Source: Fidelibacterota bacterium
GTDB taxonomy: Bacteria > Fidelibacterota > Fidelibacteria > Fidelibacterales > Fidelibacteraceae
DNA: 64,000 nucleotides
Reading direction: 5' to 3'
Assembly: GCA_028716785.1 (NCBI GenBank)
Contig: JAQUPD010000002.1
Coordinates: 1 to 64,000 of the forward strand
Under the pieces are notes generated by a model, which did no database searches, was not told the origin of the DNA, and saw only the letters and a program-made list of their open reading frames with translations. Both the position numbers and the translations under genes were made by a program. Positions 17,486 through 26,432 of the stretch are shown piece after piece; position 1 is the stretch's first letter; every line of letters starts with the position of its first letter.

Positions 17486-17866
17486 CTAAAAACGGATGAA
17501 AAACAAGCTCCCTATAACAAGTGTCGTTGCCCCAAACCAATAAAAAAATTTTTGCATTTCTTTTGAAAAAACATCTTTACCCACCGGTTTTAAGTAAAAC
17601 ATTCCAGCCGATTTTGATCCTTTTATTGGATTTTCCAAAAAAATTTCATACTGGATAGAATCCATCATAGCCGTCATAATGAGAGAGCCTTTCCAATCTG
17701 CTCCCGTAGAATCTTCAACTAGCAAATAATGGTGCTCAGTAAGAGTTTGGTAAACCTTTTCAAGATGAGGTGTATCCGGAGGAAAATAAACTCGCTCCTT
17801 CTCCTCTGACCCTGCAAAAAGAAAAGAGAATATGATAAGGATTCCAAACACCATTTTACGAATCAT
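17486..17866 (-). CDS. Small exported protein with C-terminal membrane anchor, unrecognised
   Basis: 126 aa: signal peptide MIRKMVFGILIIFSFLFAGS, a soluble middle of about 80 residues with no known motif (VYFPPDTPHLEKVYQTLTEH), and a C-terminal hydrophobic helix (FYWFGATTLVIGSLFFIRF). I do not recognise the family. The ATG lies inside the end of lnt (11-base overlap) and the stop is two bases before the DUF5683-like start, so it is co-transcribed and probably works in the envelope. Confidence 0.6.
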   Translation of the reverse strand: MIRKMVFGILIIFSFLFAGSEEKERVYFPPDTPHLEKVYQTLTEHHYLLVEDSTGADWKGSLIMTAMMDSIQYEIFLENPIKGSKSAGMFYLKPVGKDVFSKEMQKFFYWFGATTLVIGSLFFIRF

Positions 17867-19382
17867 TGCGACCCTTTCGCACAGGCCAAATCGGTGTCAA
17901 CAAAACCCCCAGAACAATGCCACAGAGAATAAAAGAAAAAGCATTTCTTTTTTGCACGTAATGACTTTGCATATCTGGCACGCCCATGAAAACGTCAATA
18001 TATCCCCGATCATTCAAAGGAAGCGATTTAATAATGCGACCTGTATGATCAATGGCCATAGAAATCCCTGTGTTGGCGCAACGAATAACAGGGCGTCGAC
18101 TTTCGACAGCTCGAAAAATTGATTGTGAAGCATGCTGATAGGGTCCCCAAGAATTCCCAAACCAACTATCATTTGTTACAAGAATATGGTACTCGCCACC
18201 TTCTCGTATTTTTCGAATCGCATCGCTCGAAAAAACAGATTCATAGCAAATCATGGGAGCTAATGTTACTGGAAGTGATTGAAGAGTTATGAGTGGCTCA
18301 TCCCGACCTGGCGTAAAATTTCCTTGGCCAAGATTTAATCGTGACAAAGCAGGAAATAAATTGCTAAAGGGAATATATTCGCCAAAAGGAACAAGGCGTT
18401 GCTTGCTATATTTCCCTGTGAGCCCCAGGTTGGGTTCAAAAACAAACAGACTATTGGTGACCTTAATTTCATCCTTTTCAATAAAATAATCTGGCACACC
18501 GGTTACTAAAACAGTGCCTGTTTCATGAGTTAAATTTTCTACCATGGTGCGATATTTTGCCTGTGCCCGGAGATATACAGGCGTTGCACTTTCTGGCCAC
18601 ACAATAATTTCTACCGTCTCAGGTAATGAATCACGACTTAATTGAATCATTGTCTCAAAAATTTCATCCCTTTTTTCCCGTTCCCATTTATCCTGGGAAT
18701 TGTAATTGGGCTGAACAATGCGAAAATAATGGGATTTGAGAAAAGCTGGTGTTTGATAAAGGCGGAAGATTCCATAACTATAGGGAATCACAAGAAAAAG
18801 TCCCAAGAGGATAAAACAAAAAAATGGGGTTTTCTTGAATTCGGGCGTTTGAAAGAGAATGACAAATAGAAGCGTATTGATAGATACAAGGATAAAAGAA
18901 ATAAGGAAGGGACCTCCCACATCAGCAAGTTGGATAAAAGCAAGATTAGCCGTTTGTCCATTTGCAACAAGGACCCACTGAAATCCCAGAGTTCCAAATG
19001 AACGAAGAAATTCCACAACCGTCCACAAAAAAGGGAAAAGGAGGAGTCCACCCAGTTTGTTCCGACGAAGATAGAGCGCTGTAAGCCATCCAATTACGCC
19101 ATAATTCAGTGCAAGAGCAGCAGCGGCAGCGATGGCAGAAAGGGTAACAAGCCAGGGAGCAGCCCCACTATTAAAAGCAAGCCAGTGAACAAGGATAAAA
19201 GAATAAATAAAGCCAAAAAGATATCCTTTAGCAAACCCTTTATAAGGATGGGTATAAAGCACATACAAAAAAGGAATGAGTCCAAAAAAACCAAGAATCC
19301 ATGCATTTATAGGAGAAAATGTTAAAACCATTGCTAAAGCAGAAAGAATAAGAAGCCACATATTTTTTGATTTATTTTTCAT
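17856..19382 (-). CDS. lnt: Apolipoprotein N-acyltransferase
   Basis: Lnt adds the third acyl chain to lipoproteins in the inner membrane. An N-terminal block of about six membrane helices is followed by a periplasmic nitrilase domain with the catalytic triad visible: Glu in VWPESATPVY, Lys in YSKQRLVPFGEY, Cys in MICYESVF. A last membrane helix (FSFILCGIVLGVLLTPIW) returns to the membrane. At 508 aa it is full length. It implies diderm-type lipoprotein maturation, in keeping with the deacetylase lipoprotein in this window. It overlaps ruvX by 11 bases. Confidence 0.93.
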   Translation of the reverse strand: MKNKSKNMWLLILSALAMVLTFSPINAWILGFFGLIPFLYVLYTHPYKGFAKGYLFGFIYSFILVHWLAFNSGAAPWLVTLSAIAAAAALALNYGVIGWLTALYLRRNKLGGLLLFPFLWTVVEFLRSFGTLGFQWVLVANGQTANLAFIQLADVGGPFLISFILVSINTLLFVILFQTPEFKKTPFFCFILLGLFLVIPYSYGIFRLYQTPAFLKSHYFRIVQPNYNSQDKWEREKRDEIFETMIQLSRDSLPETVEIIVWPESATPVYLRAQAKYRTMVENLTHETGTVLVTGVPDYFIEKDEIKVTNSLFVFEPNLGLTGKYSKQRLVPFGEYIPFSNLFPALSRLNLGQGNFTPGRDEPLITLQSLPVTLAPMICYESVFSSDAIRKIREGGEYHILVTNDSWFGNSWGPYQHASQSIFRAVESRRPVIRCANTGISMAIDHTGRIIKSLPLNDRGYIDVFMGVPDMQSHYVQKRNAFSFILCGIVLGVLLTPIWPVRKGRNDS

Positions 19383-19797
19383 CTTTCATTCCATAGTCCA
19401 GATATTCTTGGAGGATAATCCGAGCAGACATTTGATCAATCAAATCCTTATTTTTTGAGGGTTTAACGCCTTTTTGATGAAGAATTGTTTCGGCTTCAGT
19501 ACTTGTAAAGCGTTCATCCCAAAGGATTATGGGAAGAGGCACGTATTTTTTCAACGCAGCAACGAACTGATCAACTTTCTGCGTTTGTTGTGTCTTATTT
19601 CCTTTGAGCCCTAAGGGATACCCCACAAGGATTTGATGAATGTCCCATTTTTCAATTAGTTTTAAAAGGTCTTCAAAAAGAGCTTTCTCACTGGAGACTT
19701 TCAATGTATCCAAGGGTGTTGCTATAAGTTTGAGCGGATCGGACACAGCCAGTCCAACTCTTTTTTCCCCATAATCAATTGCTAGAATTCTGCTCAT
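19372..19797 (-). CDS. ruvX: Putative pre-16S rRNA nuclease / Holliday junction resolvase YqgF
   Basis: RNase H-fold nuclease family. The first strand and catalytic Asp are in RILAIDYGEKRVGLAVSDP, followed by VGYPLGLKG and LWDERFTSTEAE with the second acidic residue, and DQMSARIILQEYLD at the end. Length 141 aa is standard. It overlaps the end of the HU gene by 23 bases and the start of lnt by 11. Confidence 0.9.
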   Translation of the reverse strand: MSRILAIDYGEKRVGLAVSDPLKLIATPLDTLKVSSEKALFEDLLKLIEKWDIHQILVGYPLGLKGNKTQQTQKVDQFVAALKKYVPLPIILWDERFTSTEAETILHQKGVKPSKNKDLIDQMSARIILQEYLDYGMKDEK

Positions 19798-20113
19798 AGC
19801 CCTTACGGGGTTTTTTTAAAAATTCCTGAAGAATTTTTCCCGGCTTAAAATGTGTTTTTCTCCGTGGGGGCACATGAATAACTTCATTGGTCCGTGGATT
19901 ACGAGCCATAGGTTTTGCTCGAGTTGGCTTAACTTCAAAAACACCAAAATTCCGAATTTCGATTCGAACTTTATCAGCCGATTCTTCCATAAGCATATCA
20001 CGAAGCACACCAAAAAGGCCATCAACAACTTCTTCAGCCATATGAAAGTTTAAAGCCAACCGATTTTGCAGCTCTTCAGTAACATCTTTTTTTGTGTACG
20101 TTATTAAGGTCAT
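19775..20113 (-). CDS. HU/IHF-family DNA-binding protein
   Basis: Dimeric histone-like protein that bends DNA. Recognisable segments are TYTKKDVTEELQNRL, the flank VRIEIRNFGVFEV, and the DNA-binding arm KPMARNPRTNEVIHVPPRR. The C-terminal tail after FKPGKILQEFLKK is about 15 residues longer than E. coli HU. It lies 21 bases after the rsh stop. A GGAAAGAG ribosome binding site precedes the ATG. Confidence 0.9.
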   Translation of the reverse strand: MTLITYTKKDVTEELQNRLALNFHMAEEVVDGLFGVLRDMLMEESADKVRIEIRNFGVFEVKPTRAKPMARNPRTNEVIHVPPRRKTHFKPGKILQEFLKKPRKGYEQNSSN

Positions 20114-20134
20114 TTCTCTTTCCGATCTCTTATT

Positions 20135-22306
20135 TTATGTTCGTTCAACAGATAAAACACCTGGTATTTTTTGCAATTTTGAAATAATTCGACTTGCATG
20201 GCGAACATTTTCCACCATAACAGACACTTGGCCCTTTGCCAATTTTCCTTCAACATCAAAATTGACAGAGAGCATATTGGTATTCATTTCACGAATTACT
20301 GCCATAATATCATACATCATATTTTTGCGATCTTCACAAATAATATTAATGCAGGCAATAAAAGTTCGTCCCCCTTTTAAATCCCATGTAACATCGATCA
20401 ATCGATCTTTTTCTGATTCTATTTTGGGGATATTTTTGCAGTTACTTCGATGGACTGTAATTCCGCGTCCTCTGGTAATAAAGCCAACAATTTCATCACC
20501 GGGAATTGGGTTACAACACTTTGCAAATTGGACCATCACATTATCTAGCCCTTGAATGGTAACGCCTTGAGTTGAACGTGTAAATGGGCGAAGGATTTTG
20601 TCAAAAGTAAATTCTTTTTCGGCTGGTTTATCCGATTCATCCAAGAGGGTATTAACAACATCGCGCAGAGTGAGTTCCCCTTTTCCCAAATCTTGGTAAA
20701 ATAGATCCTGCGTTTGGTATCCCATTTCTTGATACCGTTCACGGACATCTTTGAGTTTATCCGGAATTTTTAGCCGCCGGAGTCCTTTTTCAAGAATCTC
20801 TTTCCCCAATTTTACACTTTGTTCAAATTCATTGCGTTGGAGCCACTTTCGGATGCGTGAACGCGCCTTACTGGTGCGGACATATTTAAGCCAGTTATAA
20901 CTTGGCCAGTGATTTGCAGAGGTAATAATTTCAATTTGGTCACCGTTACTCAATTCCGTATTCAAGGGAACAATTTTTCCATTCACTTTTGCTCCAATGC
21001 AATGGAGTCCTATTTCTGTGTGAACCGCAAAGGCAAAATCAAGCGTCGTAGACCCTTTTGGAAGGGTGATGAGATCGCCTTTGGGTGTAAAGACAAATAT
21101 TTCATCCTTAAAAAGGTCTATTTTTAGGGTTTCCATAAAATCTAATTCATTCGTCGGATCAGATTTCAGCATTTCTACAAGATCTCTTAGCCATTGGATG
21201 TGTTTATCCAGACTATCGTCATCCTCTTTTTCTTCTTTATATTTCCAATGGGCTGCAATGCCTACTTCTGCTTGTTTATGCATTTCATGGGTGCGAATTT
21301 GAATTTCAATAAATTTGCCACCAGGTCCAATAACGGTGGTATGAATCGATTGATAACCATTTGATTTTGCATGGGCAATAAAATCTCGAAAACGTTCAGG
21401 AATTGGTCTAAAAAGCTGATGAATATATCCCAAGGCTTCATAACATTCAGCCAAGGTATTTACAATCACACGTATTGCAAGAACATCATAAATTTCTTCA
21501 AAAGGCTTGTTTTGCTTTTTCATTTTATTATAAATGGAATAAAAATGCTTTAATCGCCCAAAAATAACAGCTTCAATATCATTTTCACGCAATTTTTTAT
21601 CGATGAGTCCAGTAAAATTGTTGATATATGCTTCCAGTTCTTCACGTTTTGTACTAATTTTTTTCTCAAGAAAATTAAAAATCCGTGGTTCAAGATATTT
21701 TAACGCGAGATCTTCCATCTCCATTTTTAGACGATACATTCCCAATCGATGGGCAAGTGGTGCATAGACATCCCTTGTTTCAATAGCAATTCGGCGTTGT
21801 TTGGAAAGGGGTAAAGAGCCAAGAGTACGCATATTATGGAGTCTGTCCGCAAATTTGATAATAAGCACCCGTATATCTTCAGCCACGCCGAGGAGCATTT
21901 TTCGGAAGTTTTCAGCCTGTTGTTCTTGTTCACTATTAAATTTTATCCCCCCAATTTTTGTAACCCCTTTCACTAAAAAAGCAATGGTTGGAGAGAATTC
22001 TTTAGCAACAATTTCTTCTGATATCGCTGTATCTTCCACAATATCATGCAACATGCCTGAACAAATGGTTGTAGCATCCATGGAAAGATCAGTTAAAATT
22101 AATGCGGTTTGATAAACATGCTCAAAATAGGGTTCACCTGAGCGTCGAAATTGTCCCATATGGGCATTTTGAGCAAATTGATAGGCTTTCCAGAGGAGAG
22201 GAATATCATTATCTACATTCTCATTATATTTTCGGATAGCATCAATCAGGACTAAAAATTTTTCAGGAAAATTTTTTGGATCTGGTTCTTTTAGAGCCCA
22301 TGTCAT
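20135..22306 (-). CDS. Bifunctional (p)ppGpp synthetase/hydrolase, RelA/SpoT homolog
   Basis: Makes and breaks the stringent-response alarmone. An intact HD hydrolase domain (SGMLHDIVEDTAIS, near residue 65) is followed by the synthetase (IYDVLAIRVIVNT, RFRDFIAHAKSNGYQSIHTT, EIQIRTHEMHKQAEVGIAAH), a TGS domain (FVFTPKGDLITLPKGSTTLD), a zinc-finger/helical region with CCNPIPGDEIVG, and a C-terminal ACT domain. Because the HDxxED motif is intact it should be bifunctional, not RelA-only. At 723 aa it is full length. The ATG overlaps the dnaB stop by one base (TAATG). Confidence 0.94.
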   Translation of the reverse strand: MTWALKEPDPKNFPEKFLVLIDAIRKYNENVDNDIPLLWKAYQFAQNAHMGQFRRSGEPYFEHVYQTALILTDLSMDATTICSGMLHDIVEDTAISEEIVAKEFSPTIAFLVKGVTKIGGIKFNSEQEQQAENFRKMLLGVAEDIRVLIIKFADRLHNMRTLGSLPLSKQRRIAIETRDVYAPLAHRLGMYRLKMEMEDLALKYLEPRIFNFLEKKISTKREELEAYINNFTGLIDKKLRENDIEAVIFGRLKHFYSIYNKMKKQNKPFEEIYDVLAIRVIVNTLAECYEALGYIHQLFRPIPERFRDFIAHAKSNGYQSIHTTVIGPGGKFIEIQIRTHEMHKQAEVGIAAHWKYKEEKEDDDSLDKHIQWLRDLVEMLKSDPTNELDFMETLKIDLFKDEIFVFTPKGDLITLPKGSTTLDFAFAVHTEIGLHCIGAKVNGKIVPLNTELSNGDQIEIITSANHWPSYNWLKYVRTSKARSRIRKWLQRNEFEQSVKLGKEILEKGLRRLKIPDKLKDVRERYQEMGYQTQDLFYQDLGKGELTLRDVVNTLLDESDKPAEKEFTFDKILRPFTRSTQGVTIQGLDNVMVQFAKCCNPIPGDEIVGFITRGRGITVHRSNCKNIPKIESEKDRLIDVTWDLKGGRTFIACINIICEDRKNMMYDIMAVIREMNTNMLSVNFDVEGKLAKGQVSVMVENVRHASRIISKLQKIPGVLSVERT

Positions 22307-23670
22307 TAGAAAGCCTCATCCATATCATAGTCGCCAAGGGGAGCATTTTCAAAAAGGGTAAGGTGTTTTTTAAAGGTCAAAGGAACACGCCCAGTAGGGC
22401 CATTGCGTTGTTTTGCGATAATGAGTTCAGCAGTCCCTTCATGTTTGGGATCAGTTGGATAATAAACTTCTTCCCGATAAATAAACATTACCACATCGGC
22501 ATCTTGTTCAATTGCACCCGATTCGCGAAGGTCTGACAGATGGGGGCGATGATCGCCAGAGCGTGATTCAACGGCGCGGCTTAGCTGAGCCACGGCCACC
22601 ACAGGGATGTGCAGCTCTTTCGCCATTGCTTTAAGTCCTTGACTTATCGACGAAATCTCTTGCTCTCGAGTAGAAGAACGACTCGTAATTCCCCTGGCTA
22701 TCTGAAGATAATCTACAAAAACAATATCCAATCCTTTTTCCATTTTTAGGCGTCTAGCCCTGCTTCGAATATCCATAATACTCAAGCTGGGTGTATCATC
22801 CACATATATTTCAGTTTCATGAAGTTTTGAAGCGGCATCAATTAGTTTTTTCCAATGATCACTCGAGATTTTTCCCTTCCGGAGTTTTTGATGGTCTATT
22901 TCACTTTGCATACTCAATAAGCGTAAAACAAGTTGTTCGTTGGACATTTCAAGAGAGAAAAATCCAACTTTTTTCTTGTAGTCGACGGCCATTCGCTGCA
23001 TCATGCTCAGACTTATAGCAGTTTTCCCCATCGATGGCCGACCCGCAATGATGATCAAATCGGAGGGTTGAAAGCCTGATGTTAATTTATCCAAAGCAAT
23101 AAAGCCTGTTGGAAGCCCAATAACATCCTTATCATGATTTTTCAGCGATTCAATATGATCAATTGTTCCGTGTATAATTTGATGAATGGCTACAAAATCT
23201 GACGGAGTAGATTGTACCTTTAGTTTATAAATTTCTTGTTGGGCATGATCCAAAATCGTTTCTGCTTCTTCTTCTTGTCCATAAGCTTCTGTAACCATCT
23301 GGGTGGAAACAGAAATAATGTGTCTGAGAATAGATTTGTTTTTTACGATATCGGCGTAATAATCAATATTTGCAGCCGTGGGCATTGCATCTGCAAGACT
23401 TGAGACGTAATAAGCTCCTCCACATTTTTCAAGAGCTTTCAGTTGAAAAAGTTTTTCCGTAACTGTAAGCTGATCAATGGGTTTGCTTTCATTATAGAGT
23501 AATGTCATGGCATGAAAAATCAACTGATGGGATTCTCGATAAAAATCATCTTCTGTCAGCAATTCAATTCCCCGGGTTGATGCTTCTTCATCAAGCATCA
23601 TAGCCCCCAAAACGGCCATTTCCGATTCAATGGACTGTGGGGGAACTCGGGTTATTGTTTCCTGAACCAT
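22306..23670 (-). CDS. dnaB: Replicative DNA helicase DnaB
   Basis: Hexameric fork helicase. The N-terminal primase-interacting domain starts PPQSIESEMAVLGAMMLD. The RecA-type core has Walker A GRPSMGKTAIS, a Walker B-like DIVFVDYLQIARG and the AVAQLSRAVESRSGDHRPHL block. Length 454 aa is standard and no intein is present. The gene starts one base after the UDG stop and is coupled to rsh. Confidence 0.95.
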   Translation of the reverse strand: MVQETITRVPPQSIESEMAVLGAMMLDEEASTRGIELLTEDDFYRESHQLIFHAMTLLYNESKPIDQLTVTEKLFQLKALEKCGGAYYVSSLADAMPTAANIDYYADIVKNKSILRHIISVSTQMVTEAYGQEEEAETILDHAQQEIYKLKVQSTPSDFVAIHQIIHGTIDHIESLKNHDKDVIGLPTGFIALDKLTSGFQPSDLIIIAGRPSMGKTAISLSMMQRMAVDYKKKVGFFSLEMSNEQLVLRLLSMQSEIDHQKLRKGKISSDHWKKLIDAASKLHETEIYVDDTPSLSIMDIRSRARRLKMEKGLDIVFVDYLQIARGITSRSSTREQEISSISQGLKAMAKELHIPVVAVAQLSRAVESRSGDHRPHLSDLRESGAIEQDADVVMFIYREEVYYPTDPKHEGTAELIIAKQRNGPTGRVPLTFKKHLTLFENAPLGDYDMDEAF

Positions 23671-23671
23671 G

Positions 23672-24328
23672 TTAATTCTTTAAATATTTTTCTTTTAACT
23701 GTTCAAAATCTGCGAAAAATTCATCTTCTCGCCCTGCATTTCGCAAAATTGCTGCAGGATGAAAAAAAACACAGAAAGGTATTCCACAGTATTCATAGTG
23801 CTGTTTTCGCATGGTTGTTAAAGACGTATCTGAAGGAAGGCAAAGCAGAGTCCTCGCGGCTATTCTCCCCAATGATATAATAACTTTTGGCTTTAAGAGG
23901 GCAATTTGCTGATGTAAATAGGGCTCACACAAAGCAATTTCATCAGGCAAGGGATCACGATTTCCTGGTGGGCGACATTTCAAGATATTTGTGATAAACA
24001 CCTCTGAGCGATCCAAACCAATATGATGCAAGGCCTTATCCAAAAGTTTCCCTGCAAGCCCCACAAAGGGAAGTCCCATCTCATCTTCAACCGCCCCAGG
24101 AGCTTCTCCAACAAATAAAATTTCTGCATTAGCTGAGCCATCGCCAAAAACAAAATTCTTTCGAGTTGCCGATAAAGAACACTTCGTACAATTCTCAATC
24201 TCTTGACGATACAAATCCAGAGCTGTCAATTTTTTTTCCCGATTGATCAACACTTCAGCTCCAAAAACATCCTTACAATAAGTAAGATATGCATGTACAT
24301 TTTTTTGCAAATTTTTGAAATTCATCAT
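23672..24328 (-). CDS. Family 4 uracil-DNA glycosylase (Fe-S)
   Basis: Removes uracil from DNA. The family 4/5 pattern is clear: [18 protein letters not shown] with the first two cluster cysteines, motif [40 protein letters not shown] (third Cys), CEPYLHQQI (fourth Cys) and the HPAAIL motif near the C terminus. The ATG at 24328 is one base after the coaBC stop; a TTG four codons upstream is less likely. The four cysteines should hold a 4Fe-4S cluster. Confidence 0.9.
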   Translation of the reverse strand: MMNFKNLQKNVHAYLTYCKDVFGAEVLINREKKLTALDLYRQEIENCTKCSLSATRKNFVFGDGSANAEILFVGEAPGAVEDEMGLPFVGLAGKLLDKALHHIGLDRSEVFITNILKCRPPGNRDPLPDEIALCEPYLHQQIALLKPKVIISLGRIAARTLLCLPSDTSLTTMRKQHYEYCGIPFCVFFHPAAILRNAGREDEFFADFEQLKEKYLKN

Positions 24329-24329
24329 G

Positions 24330-25532
24330 TTAATCAGCAAGAAGAGAGATTATTTTTTTTGCCAATTCTTGTTTTGACATAAGCGGTGTTTCAAGGCGAA
24401 ATCCCTCTTTTCCAAGAATCACACATTGATTGGTATCATGCCCAAAGGCAGCACCCTTTTTTAAAGGATTGTTGACTATAATAAAATCTAGATTTTTTTC
24501 TTTCAGCTTTTGTAAGGATGACGCTTCTTCGTGTTCTGTCTCAACGCTAAAACCAACCAACCGTTGGTAATCTTTCTTTCGTTTTCCCATCTCTTTAAGG
24601 ATATCTTGGGTTTTTGAGAGCTGTATTTCGTTAGGTATTGCTCGTTTTTTTATTTTTCCGGATCTTTTTTCTGGTTTAATATCTTCTATCGCTGCCGCCA
24701 TAATCACAATATCAGCGGTATCAAAGCAAGAAAGCAATTCCTTATACATCTCTTCAGCTGTGTTAACCCGTACTGTTTCAAAAGCACCACTAGGAGAAAT
24801 CTGTGTTGGTCCAAGCACAAGTGTCACAGATGCACCTGCCTGAAAAGCGGCTTGTGCTAGAGCAATTCCCATTTTTCCCGTTGAAGGATTTGAAATAAAA
24901 CGGATATCATCAATAAATTCTCGAGTGGGACCACCACTTATCAGAACCTTCTTCCCTTTTAGCTTTTTCCTGAACACAAAATAATCATTGATTGCTTGAA
25001 GAATTATCTTTTCATCAGCTAGGCGCCCTTTTCCTTCGCCCTCTTTTCTGGAAGCAAGGGGACCCGTTTCCGGTTCAATGATACTATATCCTGCTGCTAA
25101 AAGAGCCTCCCGATTTTTCTGGAAAAAAGGATTCTGATACATCCGGGTATTCATGGCTAAGGCAAAATAACATTTTTCAGGTTCTGAAGCTAAAATCATA
25201 GTGCTCAGCAAATCATCACTAATGCCCGCAGCGGTTTTGCCAACAATATTGGCTGTGGCAGGCACAATCAAAAGCATATCCGCCCAGGAAACACAATCAA
25301 TATGACGCGTTGATATCTTTTGCCCTGATTCCCACATACTCGTCAGAACAGGTCTATCCGTAAACGTTTCAAATGTAAGAGGTGTCATAAATTCCTGGGC
25401 ATGGTCAGTCATAACAACCTGAACTTCACAGTCATAATCATAGGTGAGCCTACGAATTAACGACGCTGTTTTATAAACAGCAATGCCTCCTGTAATACCT
25501 ACAAGAATTTTTTTTCCTTTAAGTGCTTCCAT
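24330..25532 (-). CDS. coaBC: Bifunctional phosphopantothenoylcysteine decarboxylase / phosphopantothenate-cysteine ligase
   Basis: Two consecutive steps of coenzyme A synthesis. The CoaC flavoprotein half (1-185) has GITGGIAVYKTASLIRRL, ISTRHIDCVSWADMLLIVPA with the active-site His, and ALAMNTRMYQNP. The CoaB half has SGGPTREFIDDIRFISNPST and GKMGIALAQAAFQAGASVTL. 400 aa is full length. The start follows the rpoZ stop with no gap. Confidence 0.94.
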   Translation of the reverse strand: MEALKGKKILVGITGGIAVYKTASLIRRLTYDYDCEVQVVMTDHAQEFMTPLTFETFTDRPVLTSMWESGQKISTRHIDCVSWADMLLIVPATANIVGKTAAGISDDLLSTMILASEPEKCYFALAMNTRMYQNPFFQKNREALLAAGYSIIEPETGPLASRKEGEGKGRLADEKIILQAINDYFVFRKKLKGKKVLISGGPTREFIDDIRFISNPSTGKMGIALAQAAFQAGASVTLVLGPTQISPSGAFETVRVNTAEEMYKELLSCFDTADIVIMAAAIEDIKPEKRSGKIKKRAIPNEIQLSKTQDILKEMGKRKKDYQRLVGFSVETEHEEASSLQKLKEKNLDFIIVNNPLKKGAAFGHDTNQCVILGKEGFRLETPLMSKQELAKKIISLLAD

Positions 25533-25862
25533 TTAAATCAAGTGCTCATCCATATCATTGTTAGCTTCCTCGTCATTGGAATCAAACTCTTCGTCACCTT
25601 CACTATATTCATATTCAATTTCATGATGGGCATACTGACGCATTGCCATGGTTGTGGGCTTTTCTAGGCTATCAAAATCAAAACCTTCGTACAATGATTC
25701 CTGTTCGATTTCTTCTTCATCTTCTGAAATTTGATAGGGACGGAGCGTAAATTTATCAGCGCGTCTCTGATTTATTTGACGTGCCCGTTTTGCCATAACA
25801 ATAATCGCTTCAAAAATATCGTCTGGCCGTTCTCCTTCGTATTTAAATCCCTCTTTTGACAT
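25533..25862 (-). CDS. rpoZ: RNA polymerase omega subunit-like protein with long acidic tail
   Basis: The first part has the omega signature IFEAIIVMAKRARQINQR (about residues 16-33) that helps assemble RNA polymerase by binding beta-prime. The rest is unusual: from residue 47 on it is acidic (EDEEEIEQE, YEYSEGDEEFDSNDEEAN), roughly doubling the size of a short omega. The gene lies between gmk and coaBC with no intergenic bases, the same place as rpoZ in many bacteria (gmk-rpoZ-coaBC), which supports the call. Confidence 0.85.
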   Translation of the reverse strand: MSKEGFKYEGERPDDIFEAIIVMAKRARQINQRRADKFTLRPYQISEDEEEIEQESLYEGFDFDSLEKPTTMAMRQYAHHEIEYEYSEGDEEFDSNDEEANNDMDEHLI

Positions 25863-26432
25863 TTAACACCTTTCCTTTATTTTTTTAATTACATGTTCAA
25901 TGTTTTCTATTGCTTTGTCAAGAGAATAATTCTCTACAACAACATCAAAAGAATCTTTCATGCCTACTTCAAGGGGAATCCTAGAGAGACGTTTCTCAAT
26001 TTGTTCCATCGATTCTGTCTTACGGTTTATGAGTCTCTCTCGTAAAATATTTATATCTGGAACTTCAATAAAAATAGAGAGTGATTGTTCCGGAAATTGC
26101 TTTTTCAAGGACATAACTCCTCTTACATCAAGATCGAAAAGACATACTTTTCCTTGTTCCAACGCTTTTTTTACCGGTTCAGCCGGTGTGCCATAATAAT
26201 CACCATGGACTTCCTCATATTCTAACAATTTATTCTGCTGAATCATTGATTCAAATTCCTCTCGAGTCACAAACCAGTAATCTTTTCCATTTACCTCCCC
26301 AGGTCGAGGTTTTCGGGTTGTTGCAGAGACAGAAAAAAACCAATCCTGATGCCGTTTGAGCAGTTTGCGAATAATTGTCGTTTTCCCTGCCCCACTGTGA
26401 GCAGCAAAAAGAATGAGCACACCTTTTTTCAT
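25863..26432 (-). CDS. gmk: Guanylate kinase
   Basis: Phosphorylates GMP to GDP. Walker A is AAHSGAGKTTIIRKLL near the N terminus; the GMP-binding core is SVSATTRKPRPGEVNGKDYW, then LLEYEEVHGDYYGTP and CLFDLDVRGVMSLKK. Length 189 aa is normal. The ATG overlaps the yicC stop by four bases, the common yicC-gmk-rpoZ order. Confidence 0.94.
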   Translation of the reverse strand: MKKGVLILFAAHSGAGKTTIIRKLLKRHQDWFFSVSATTRKPRPGEVNGKDYWFVTREEFESMIQQNKLLEYEEVHGDYYGTPAEPVKKALEQGKVCLFDLDVRGVMSLKKQFPEQSLSIFIEVPDINILRERLINRKTESMEQIEKRLSRIPLEVGMKDSFDVVVENYSLDKAIENIEHVIKKIKERC

